13,568 nt of DNA, taken from contig JAEDHX010000057.1 in assembly GCA_016296785.1 (NCBI GenBank), positions 1-13,568 on the forward strand, read 5' to 3'. Every line of letters begins with the position of its first letter. The first letter of the stretch is position 1. Below the pieces are notes generated by a model, which ran no database searches, was not told the DNA's origin, and saw nothing but the letters and a program-made list of their open reading frames with translations. Source of the stretch: Coprococcus sp. Its GTDB lineage: Bacteria > Bacillota > Clostridia > Lachnospirales > Lachnospiraceae. This document shows, one piece after another, positions 7,276 to 13,568 of this stretch. The position numbers and the translations under genes were made by a program.

Positions 7276-8832
7276 ATGAAGAATGTATTAGAATATCTTG
7301 AACAGTCAGCGAGATTATTCCCTGATAAAACAGTAATTGCAGACGCAGATACAAAGCTTACATATAAGGAGCTTGAGGATAAGGCTAAATGTATCGGAAG
7401 CCTTATTATTTCTAAGCTTGGTTTGCCTAACGAGACTGCAAGACCTGTTGCCGTTTTGATGAATAAATGCTCACTTAGTCTTGCAGCATTTATGGGTGTT
7501 GTTTATAGCGGAAGCTTTTATGTTGTGATTGATGAGATGATGCCAGCAGACAGAGTTAATGTGATATTTGAAGCTTTATCACCTGTGGCAGTTTTAACTG
7601 ATAAGGAGCATTTTGAAACAGCAAAAGAGCTGAAGCTTAGTGATGATGGAATTATTATCTTAATTGAAGATGCACCTGATATAAATGATATTAGTGAAGA
7701 AAAACTTTCATATATTAGAAGTACTATGGTTGATACTGATCCTGTATATGCGTTATTTACATCCGGCTCTACAGGTGTACCAAAGGGTGCAGTTGTAAGC
7801 CATAAAAATGTTATTTCTTATACATCATGGTACACAGAGACCTTTGGAATTGACAGCAATACAATATTTGGTAATCAGACGCCGTTTTATTTTTCAATGT
7901 CAGTTTCTGATATATATAGCACCATAAAGAGCGGGGCTACGTTGCAGATTATTCCAAAGACTTTATTTTCATTTCCAATTAAGCTGATGGAATTTATGAA
8001 TGAAAGAAACATAAACACTATCTACTGGGTTCCTTCGGCACTTTGCATTATTGCAAATTGGAAGATGTTTCAGTATGCGAAGCTTGATAAGCTAAAGAAG
8101 GTTTTGTTTGCAGGAGAGGTAATGCCTACAAGACAGCTTAACTATTGGATTGAAAATCTGCCTGACGCAATGTTTGCAAATCTCTTTGGACCAACAGAGA
8201 CAACTGATATATGTACATATTATGTGGTTGACAGGAAATTTGCTGATGATGAACCGCTTCCTATGGGGAAGGCCTGCAATAACTGCAGTGTGTTTGTGCT
8301 CGATGATGCCGGTGAATTGGTTAATCCATTTGAAATAGATGAAAATGGCTTTAGCAGAGAGGGTGAGCTATATGCGAGAGGCTCCTTTGTTGCTATGGGA
8401 TACTATGGAAATGAGGATAAGACAAAGGCGGCATTTGTACAAAATCCGCTAAATGATAAATATCCTGAGCTTGTTTATAAAACAGGAGACCTTGTTAAAT
8501 ATAACAAGTATGGAGAGCTTGTCTATATTACAAGAAAGGATTTCCAGATAAAGCATATGGGCTATAGAATTGAGCTTGGTGAGATTGAGGCGGCAGCCGG
8601 CGCACTTGATGGAATAAAAGCATGTGCGGCCGTATTCGATGCAGATAAGGACAAAATCGTATTTGTCTATGAGGGAAAGAAATATGATGAGAAGGAGATT
8701 ATCGAAGGTATCGGTAAGCGTGTTCCTCATTATATGCTGCCTAATGCTATTGTGAGAATAAAGAGTATGCCTCATAACCAAAATGGCAAGATTGACAGAA
8801 AATGGCTACAGGCTAATTACGAGAGTATATAA
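7276..8832 (+). CDS. dltA: DltA-like adenylation enzyme (carrier-protein ligase) with altered substrate pocket
   Basis: 518 residues. An in-frame TGA at 7270-7272 means ATG 7276 is the first possible start; no good ribosome binding site precedes it. Adenylation motifs are intact: TSGSTGVPKG (162-171), GPTETT (305-310), YKTGDL, GYRIELGEIE, and NGKIDRKW with catalytic Lys505. A standard DltA makes D-Ala-AMP and loads D-Ala on DltC in the cytoplasm. Here two pocket positions differ. Motif A4 reads FSMSVSDIY, with Ser207 where amino-acid-activating domains have Asp (GrsA Asp235). The strand VLFAGE has Ala279 where Bacillus DltA has Cys (FCGE). First gene of the operon, followed by a carrier protein. 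Activation chemistry looks sound; substrate identity is open. The symbol reflects gene context and homology. Confidence 0.82.
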   Translation: MKNVLEYLEQSARLFPDKTVIADADTKLTYKELEDKAKCIGSLIISKLGLPNETARPVAVLMNKCSLSLAAFMGVVYSGSFYVVIDEMMPADRVNVIFEALSPVAVLTDKEHFETAKELKLSDDGIIILIEDAPDINDISEEKLSYIRSTMVDTDPVYALFTSGSTGVPKGAVVSHKNVISYTSWYTETFGIDSNTIFGNQTPFYFSMSVSDIYSTIKSGATLQIIPKTLFSFPIKLMEFMNERNINTIYWVPSALCIIANWKMFQYAKLDKLKKVLFAGEVMPTRQLNYWIENLPDAMFANLFGPTETTDICTYYVVDRKFADDEPLPMGKACNNCSVFVLDDAGELVNPFEIDENGFSREGELYARGSFVAMGYYGNEDKTKAAFVQNPLNDKYPELVYKTGDLVKYNKYGELVYITRKDFQIKHMGYRIELGEIEAAAGALDGIKACAAVFDADKDKIVFVYEGKKYDEKEIIEGIGKRVPHYMLPNAIVRIKSMPHNQNGKIDRKWLQANYESI

Positions 8833-8891
8833 ATTGTATGCAGTTATTTAAGATGCAGTTTTAAATATAGTGTTTAAAGGAGAGATAAGAT

Positions 8892-9122
8892 ATGGAAGAA
8901 TTATTAGCACTTATGAGAGAAGTTAAACCAGGAGTAACATTTGAAGGAGATGACGACTTAATTGGTCATGGATTACTTGATTCTATTGCAATTGTAACCT
9001 TAGTTGGGGAAATCTGCGATGAATTTGATGTGGAGATTTCACCTGTTGATGTTGTGCCTGAGAACTTTAAAACTGTTGAGGCTATATATGCACTTATAAC
9101 AAGATTACAGGAAGATAATTAA
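8892..9122 (+). CDS. dltC: DltC-like acyl carrier protein
   Basis: 76 residues, very acidic, ATG preceded by AAAGGAGAG about seven bases away. GHGLLDSIAIV holds Ser31, the expected attachment site for 4'-phosphopantetheine, in the DS motif shared by carrier proteins. The sequence then reads EFDVEISPVDVVPENF, typical of the third and fourth helices of this fold. It should receive the acid activated by the preceding ligase and present it to the MBOAT protein encoded 14 bases downstream. The flanking motif differs from the common DltC form (LFDSM), in keeping with a divergent system. A phosphopantetheinyl transferase is needed and is not encoded here. Confidence 0.88.
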   Translation: MEELLALMREVKPGVTFEGDDDLIGHGLLDSIAIVTLVGEICDEFDVEISPVDVVPENFKTVEAIYALITRLQEDN

Positions 9123-9136
9123 ACGAGGATGAGATA

Positions 9137-10723
9137 ATGGGTTATACGTCATTTGCATATATTGGATTGCTTGCGGTAACATTTCTGTTTTATATGATGC
9201 TTCCGCTAAAGCATAGATGGAAGGTACTACTGGTATTTAGTTATGCTTTTTATTTACTGAATTCAGGAAAACTTGTCATATTCATATTGCTTAGTACATT
9301 GTCAATCTACCTTACAGGTCTTATGCTTAATAAACTTGATGATGGCTTTGCGATGGCTAAGAAGGGTATTCCAAAGGAGAATAAAAAGGAATTTAAGGCT
9401 ATTATTGGATGGCAGAAGAAGTTTATCTGTGTATTTGCTGTTCTATTTAACCTGGGACTCTTGATATTCCTGAAATATTTTAATTTCCTTGGAGGTTCAA
9501 TAAATGGACTGTTTGAGCTGTTACATATCAATGTTCACATAGAAGAATTAAAGCTTGTGCTTCCACTTGGCATATCCTTTTATACTATGTCAGCAATCAG
9601 CTATGTGGTAGATGTATACAGAGGCAAATACAGAGCGTCGGATAGCCTTGGCAAGGTTGCGTTATTCCTTGCATTTTTCCCACATATTGTTGAAGGACCA
9701 ATAGGACGCTTTGATTTATTGGCAGATCAGTTATATGAAGGTCATAGGTTTGATTATAATAATCTTATGATGGGCTTACAGCTTATATTCTGGGGCCTTT
9801 TTAAGAAGTTTGTTTTGGCAGACAGAGCAAATATGTACGTTACAACAGTGTTTAAGAATTACATGGACTATGGTGGTATATATGTTGTAATTGCAATGCT
9901 TCTTTATACATTGCAGCTCTATGCAGAGTTCTCAGGCTGTATGGATATAGTAATGGGAAGTGCTGAGGTGTTTGGAATAAAAATGTCCAAAAACTTTGAG
10001 AGACCATTTATATCAAAGACTGTTAGTGAGTTCTGGAGAAGATGGCATATGACACTTGGTTCATGGTTCCGTGATTATGTGTTCTATTCGGTGTCACTTT
10101 CTAAGACCTTTATGAATTTTTCAAAGAAGGTTAAGAGTAAGTTAAATCCATATTTAGGAAGTATTATTCCTGCGGCAGTTGCAATGTTTGCCGTATGGTT
10201 TTCAACAGGTATATGGCATGGCGCGAGCTGGAAATATGTGGCGTATGGACTTTACTATTATGTGATTATGCTTATTGGAATGATAATTGAGCCGGGGGTT
10301 GTAAAGGTAAGCGAGAAGATACATCTAAACAGAAAAGCAGTCGGATATAAATTGTTCCAGATGATTAGAACCTTTATTTTAGTAAATATAGGAATGCTTT
10401 TGTTTAGAGCAGATACTATTGGCAGCTTTGCTCATATGCTTCGTTCTATGTTTAGAGGATTCTCATTTGCACCTCTTGCAAATGGAAGTATTCTTGAATT
10501 AGGCTGTGATATTAAGGATTTTATAGTGCTTGCAGTAGGCGTTCTTATTCTTTTCCTTGTTGGTTTATATGAAGAGAAGGGAAGGTCTGTAAGACAGACA
10601 GTAGCCGGTTGGAATGTAGTTGTAAGATGGGTATGCTATTATGCGTTGATATTTGCAGTAATAATATTTGGTGCGTATGGCTATGGATATCAGGCTACAG
10701 GATTTATATATGCACAATTTTAG
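9137..10723 (+). CDS. dltB: MBOAT-family membrane acyltransferase, DltB/AlgI-like
   Basis: 528 residues, ATG preceded by CGAGGATGAG. It is a polytopic membrane protein with hydrophobic segments throughout and a basic cytoplasmic loop (about 65-95). MBOAT signatures are present: PHIVEGPIGRFDLL, SEFWRRWHMTLGSWFRDY with His304, and STGIWHGASW with His361, the likely catalytic His. The family moves acyl groups from a cytoplasmic donor across the membrane to an outside acceptor. Common DltB proteins are near 400 residues; this length is closer to AlgI-type alginate O-acetyltransferases. Context (a carrier protein before it, an SGNH-like protein after it) favours a DltB role, with loaded DltC as donor. 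Confidence 0.85.
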   Translation: MGYTSFAYIGLLAVTFLFYMMLPLKHRWKVLLVFSYAFYLLNSGKLVIFILLSTLSIYLTGLMLNKLDDGFAMAKKGIPKENKKEFKAIIGWQKKFICVFAVLFNLGLLIFLKYFNFLGGSINGLFELLHINVHIEELKLVLPLGISFYTMSAISYVVDVYRGKYRASDSLGKVALFLAFFPHIVEGPIGRFDLLADQLYEGHRFDYNNLMMGLQLIFWGLFKKFVLADRANMYVTTVFKNYMDYGGIYVVIAMLLYTLQLYAEFSGCMDIVMGSAEVFGIKMSKNFERPFISKTVSEFWRRWHMTLGSWFRDYVFYSVSLSKTFMNFSKKVKSKLNPYLGSIIPAAVAMFAVWFSTGIWHGASWKYVAYGLYYYVIMLIGMIIEPGVVKVSEKIHLNRKAVGYKLFQMIRTFILVNIGMLLFRADTIGSFAHMLRSMFRGFSFAPLANGSILELGCDIKDFIVLAVGVLILFLVGLYEEKGRSVRQTVAGWNVVVRWVCYYALIFAVIIFGAYGYGYQATGFIYAQF

Positions 10724-10732
10724 GAGACTATT

Positions 10733-11740
10733 ATGGAAGAAATAAAGAATAGAAAAGTTACAGTTATAAGATTGATAAAGGTTATTTTATTCTTAACAGG
10801 CTTTATTGGACTTTCTTTTTTAATATCTTATATGCTTACGCCGAAACGTAGTACTCCTGACAGTGGTATTTCATATCCAAGTGCGAGAGGCTTCTATGGT
10901 GAACCGGAGAATACAATTGATGTTGTTGTCCTTGGAAATAGTGGCGCATACAGTGGATTTTCACCAATGGAGCTATGGCATAATTTTGGCTATGCTTCAT
11001 ATGTTTCATGTGAAGGTAATCAGAATCTTGGAGAATCAATCAACATTTTTGAGGAGATACTTCAGAAGCAGAAGCCAAAGCTTCTTATTATCGATGTGGA
11101 TTGTTTTTGGCAGTCGAAAAATGAGTTAAAAAGAATAGAGACTAATGTTAAGTCATATATATACAGATATTTTCCAATGTATAAATACCATGACAGATGG
11201 AAGACTGTTCGGCTGGATGAAATGTTTGCAAAGAAACAGTATAATTACAGAACCTCTACAAAGGGGCAGTATCTTTCGCGTAATGTAAAGGTGCCATCTA
11301 AGGAGTTTATTATGGAGAAGACCGATAAGGTTGAAAAGGTTCCAAAGTCTTCGGTAGCATTTATAAAAATACTTCTTAATAAGTGCGAGGAAAATGATAT
11401 TGAGGTTCTTCTTATTGATGTACCTGCTATGCATACCTGGAATTATGAGAAGCATAATGGAGTTGAAGAATTTGCTAAAGAATATGGACTGAATTTTATT
11501 GATTTAAGTCTGGTAACAGATAAAGAGTATGCAATAAACTGGAATAAGGATTCTCGTGATGGAGGACGTCATCTGAACAGCTTTGGTGCCCGTAAGTGTA
11601 CAAAGTATATTGGAGAGTTTATTAAGAAAAACTATAATCTGGAAGATAAGCGTGGCGATGAGGCTTATGCCAGCTGGGATGAGGATTATAAGGAATACAG
11701 AAAGTTTATGAAGAAGGGAAGAAAAAAAGCATCAAAATAA
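10733..11740 (+). CDS. dltD: DltD-like SGNH-fold membrane-anchored protein
   Basis: 335 residues. TAGGAGA serves both as stop of the previous gene and ribosome binding site, with the ATG nine bases after that stop, so translation is tightly linked. One N-terminal transmembrane segment (about 12-34) anchors an outside domain. LGNSGAYSGF carries nucleophile candidate Ser70, and DGGRHLNSFGA carries Asp276 and His280, as in SGNH enzymes; DltD uses a Ser-His arrangement of this kind. The middle holds paired hydrophobic strands (KLLIIDVDCFW, EVLLIDVPAMH) and the C-terminus is strongly basic. It probably passes the acyl group to lipoteichoic acid or another surface polymer together with the MBOAT protein. 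It is shorter than many DltD proteins, so an AlgJ/AlgX-type O-acyl role is an alternative. Confidence 0.7.
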   Translation: MEEIKNRKVTVIRLIKVILFLTGFIGLSFLISYMLTPKRSTPDSGISYPSARGFYGEPENTIDVVVLGNSGAYSGFSPMELWHNFGYASYVSCEGNQNLGESINIFEEILQKQKPKLLIIDVDCFWQSKNELKRIETNVKSYIYRYFPMYKYHDRWKTVRLDEMFAKKQYNYRTSTKGQYLSRNVKVPSKEFIMEKTDKVEKVPKSSVAFIKILLNKCEENDIEVLLIDVPAMHTWNYEKHNGVEEFAKEYGLNFIDLSLVTDKEYAINWNKDSRDGGRHLNSFGARKCTKYIGEFIKKNYNLEDKRGDEAYASWDEDYKEYRKFMKKGRKKASK

Positions 11741-11748
11741 AAAGATTA

Positions 11749-11785
11749 GGTCATCATTTGTAAGACAAATGGTGACCTTTGTTGT
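11749..11785 (+). terminator. Intrinsic terminator of the dlt-like operon
   Basis: A 12-bp stem pairs 11749-11760 with 11766-11777 (one G-U pair) around a five-base loop and is followed by TTTGTTGT. It lies eight bases after the stop of the last operon gene. Confidence 0.85.
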
Positions 11786-11824
11786 ATTATAGAGACAGAG
11801 ACATGAATGTGGAGGTACTTAGTT

Positions 11825-12736
11825 ATGAATATTTTGGTTATAGGCGGAAGCTATTTCTATGGAAAAGCATTTGTCAAAATGGCATCAAAGGACCATAGTA
11901 TAACAGTATTTAACAGGGGAACGATGAAGGAAGAACTTCCGGGAATAAGATATATCAAGGGTGACCGTCATGACATAGAGGCTGTAAGAGCAATTTCGGG
12001 AGAGTATGATGTAGTAGTAGATTTCTGTGCATACGAAGAAGGCGATATAGAGGGCATTGTACATAATCTTAAGTCCTCTATCATGCAGTATATATTAATT
12101 AGCACGGTTGATGTATATAAAAGAGGTGTAGACGGATATAAGACAGAGGAAACAGAATATGAAGACCGGCTTGATGATATGTCAGAAAATGATGGGGCTT
12201 CAGATTCTGTAATAGGCGTTAATCAGGTGGCTGCTTACATAAATGGGAAAATAGCTTTAGAGAAGGAACTAAAGGCACTTTCAGAAAAAAACGGCTTTGC
12301 TTATACGATATTAAGGCCTGCAATCTTATATGGTGAAGGTAATTATGCCGGAAGAGAGGAGTTGCTTCTTAGATATATAAGAGAGGCACATATTCTTCCA
12401 ATGGTAGTTGGCGCAGAAGGATTATTCCAGATGGTATATGTTGAGGATGCGGCAGCAGCTATTTGTTTGTGCATTGGAAATGCTTCATCATATAATGAAA
12501 GCTATAATCTGTGCAATGATGAAATAATAACATATGAAAGCTTTTATGAGGCTCTTTCAAAGCATGCAGGCACTGATTTTAAGCCTATAAGAATGAATGT
12601 TAAGTCGGCGCTTGAACAGGGGGCTCCGACGCCTTTTCCGTTAACAAAGGAGGAGTCTGAGCTATATTCGAATGATAAGAGTAAGAGGCTTGGAGTCTGC
12701 TATAGAAGTCTTGATGAAGGCATGGCACATATATAA
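11825..12736 (+). CDS. NAD-dependent epimerase/dehydratase-like SDR protein
   Basis: 303 residues from ATG 11825, nine bases after GGAGG (11811-11815); the ATG at 11807 lies before that site. The N-terminal Rossmann motif is VIGGSYFYG (5-13), followed by TVFNRG, typical of the atypical extended SDR group that includes CSP41-like proteins. STVDVY (93-98) supplies the Ser region, and YINGK gives the Tyr138/Lys142 pair. LRPAILYGEGNY and VYVEDAAAAI are also typical of nucleotide-sugar epimerases. The protein is cytoplasmic and probably binds NAD(P); the substrate cannot be told. It sits alone between the operon terminator and two gene remnants. Confidence 0.82.
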   Translation: MNILVIGGSYFYGKAFVKMASKDHSITVFNRGTMKEELPGIRYIKGDRHDIEAVRAISGEYDVVVDFCAYEEGDIEGIVHNLKSSIMQYILISTVDVYKRGVDGYKTEETEYEDRLDDMSENDGASDSVIGVNQVAAYINGKIALEKELKALSEKNGFAYTILRPAILYGEGNYAGREELLLRYIREAHILPMVVGAEGLFQMVYVEDAAAAICLCIGNASSYNESYNLCNDEIITYESFYEALSKHAGTDFKPIRMNVKSALEQGAPTPFPLTKEESELYSNDKSKRLGVCYRSLDEGMAHI

Positions 12737-13006
12737 GAGACAATACTTAATTTTGTAGAACAGCATTTTGCAAGAAATTGGATATATGAGGTAGAACATT
12801 CGTTGATGCAGGAGGTATCAAAATGCTTTATTGCAACAGAAAATGGCAAGTTGGTTGGCTTCGCCTGTTATGATTCTTCATCAAAAGGCTTCTTTGGACC
12901 AATAGGAGTTGACCCTCAAAGAAGAGGAGAAAACATAGGACAGGCATTGTTAGTAAGAACACTTACTGCAATGAGAGAATATGGTTATTATATAGAGGAG
13001 AGCTAA
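12737..13006 (+). pseudogene. GNAT acetyltransferase remnant, truncated at both ends
   Basis: Translation starting immediately after the epimerase stop, in the same frame, reads ETILNFVEQHFARNW and then FIATENGKLVGFACYD, GFFGPIGVDPQRRG and ALLVRTLTAMREYGY, a recognisable GNAT core. The family-like sequence begins before any start codon (first candidates TTG 12803, ATG 12806), so the normal N-terminus is missing. After YGYYIEES the frame stops at 13004, where a full protein would continue with the acceptor half. The acetyl-CoA loop reads RRGENIG, with Asn where the second Gly or Ala of RxxGxG/A is expected. It could be a short expressed product, but decay is far more likely. Confidence 0.75.
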
Positions 13007-13160
13007 GGAGTATGCAGAAAATGCGATATGGTATGCATAATCAATTATCATATTGAATGGGTTGATATAAAAGAATATAAATAGAAATAGATTAAAATTA
13101 TAATTTATTTTGTGATTTCATGGTCCTATATTACCACATTTTTGCATTTTTTTCTAGTCT

Positions 13161-13166
13161 TATAAT
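13161..13166 (+). promoter_or_regulatory. Possible -10 box before the methyltransferase remnant
   Basis: A perfect TATAAT lies about 62 bases before the remnant's start codon, without a good -35 at normal spacing. The rest of 13007-13227 is AT-rich and shows nothing else recognisable. Confidence 0.3.
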
Positions 13167-13227
13167 TTAGTGAAAATTGGTGTATTAAGTATATACCTGG
13201 GAATAAAAAAGATTGGAGAAATACATT

Positions 13228-13426
13228 ATGGATAATATGACGGCGAAGGTAAGTTGTTTTGCAAGGGCGTACCATTACGAATCAAATGATGCTTGGATTT
13301 CTTGTATATGAACAGCTTGATGATAAGCAAATGACTGAGCAGTATTTTGATGCTTATAACAGGCATACCGGGAAAAACATGGTGGCACCGGCCGGGGTTG
13401 AATATGTGCTTGCCGTTATGCAATAA
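13228..13426 (+). pseudogene. Class I (LCM-like) methyltransferase remnant with large internal deletion
   Basis: ATG 13228 has a proper ribosome binding site (TGGAGA, 13214-13219) and opens MDNMTAKVSCFARAYHY, which I recognise as the start of a SAM-dependent methyltransferase family related to leucine carboxyl methyltransferases. After 27 codons it stops at 13309-13311. In the +1 frame from about 13295, FLVYEQLDDKQMTEQYF and then MVAPAGVEYVLAVMQ, ending at 13424-13426, resemble the end of the same family. The SAM-binding core, perhaps 200 residues, is missing between the two. One deletion with a frame change near 13290-13298 explains this. The family call is from memory of its conserved ends. 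Confidence 0.65.
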
Positions 13427-13483
13427 TTAAGCAAAATCAAGGCGATATTCATTGTCAAATATCTAGAATTTATATCTTCGTTA

Positions 13484-13492
13484 TGGTAAAAT
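13484..13492 (+). promoter_or_regulatory. Extended -10 promoter for the right-edge gene
   Basis: TGG followed by TAAAAT (13487-13492) forms an extended -10 element about 35 bases before the start codon at 13528. No good -35 is seen at standard spacing, as is common for extended -10 promoters. Confidence 0.4.
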
Positions 13493-13527
13493 AGAACTAC
13501 TATATTACATGAAACGGAGGAGATATA

Positions 13528-13568
13528 ATGGCAAACAGATTTGTACTTAATGAAACATCTTATCATGG
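13528..13568 (+). CDS. Start of probable iron-containing alcohol dehydrogenase (partial)
   Basis: Only 13 full codons lie in the window: MANRFVLNETSYH, with a very strong ribosome binding site GGAGGAG (13516-13522) five bases before the ATG. This start resembles FucO-type lactaldehyde reductases and related iron-dependent alcohol dehydrogenases (MANRMILNET in E. coli FucO). These are cytoplasmic NAD-linked enzymes of fermentation. The assignment rests on this short N-terminus only and the gene continues past the right edge. Confidence 0.6.
   Translation, partial: MANRFVLNETSYH

Noticed and set aside
8838..8865. Short direct repeat ATGCAGTTATTTAA / ATGCAGTTTTAAA in the dltA-dltC gap
   Set aside because: Too short and AT-rich to separate from chance; no hairpin or known motif.
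9273..9464. Plus-strand frame inside the MBOAT gene
   Set aside because: It is an alternate-frame shadow of a well-supported membrane protein and has no start signals of its own.

Overview
The window is AT-rich, uses strong GGAGG-type ribosome binding sites, and carries gene types typical of gut and rumen Clostridia. The closest fit is a member of the Lachnospiraceae: a fused FeoA-FeoB, a 290-residue PurC, a D-alanylation-like operon, a secreted SGNH-Big2-FN3 protein and a FucO-like alcohol dehydrogenase start. This assignment rests on recalled protein resemblance, not on a search.

Layout: positions 1-72 hold a long hairpin repeat, probably cut by the window edge. A minus-strand gene (77-2008) encodes a secreted SGNH hydrolase-like protein with Big2 and FN3 domains. 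Divergent from it, a promoter with a perfect inverted repeat over its -10 box drives a membrane-anchored metzincin-like protease (2264-3403), closely followed by a fused FeoA-FeoB ferrous iron transporter (3409-5826). A lone purC follows (5925-6797) with its own terminator. Next comes a composite GC-rich repeat (6863-6991) in an otherwise featureless AT-rich gap.

Positions 7276-11740 hold a four-gene operon resembling dlt, in the order ligase, carrier protein, MBOAT acyltransferase, SGNH-like membrane protein, with a promoter in front and a terminator behind. Together these would activate a small acid, load it on the carrier and move it to a cell-surface polymer. The ligase keeps all catalytic motifs but lacks the Asp that binds the substrate amino group in amino-acid-activating adenylation domains, and has Ala at the position linked to D-Ala selection in DltA. 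The true substrate is therefore uncertain, and this is the most interesting observation in the window.

The right end (11825-13568) has an SDR-type NAD-dependent epimerase-like gene, then two gene remnants (a GNAT acetyltransferase and a class I methyltransferase reduced to its two ends). It closes with the first 13 codons of a probable iron-containing alcohol dehydrogenase. No tRNA, rRNA, CRISPR array or intact transposase gene was seen.
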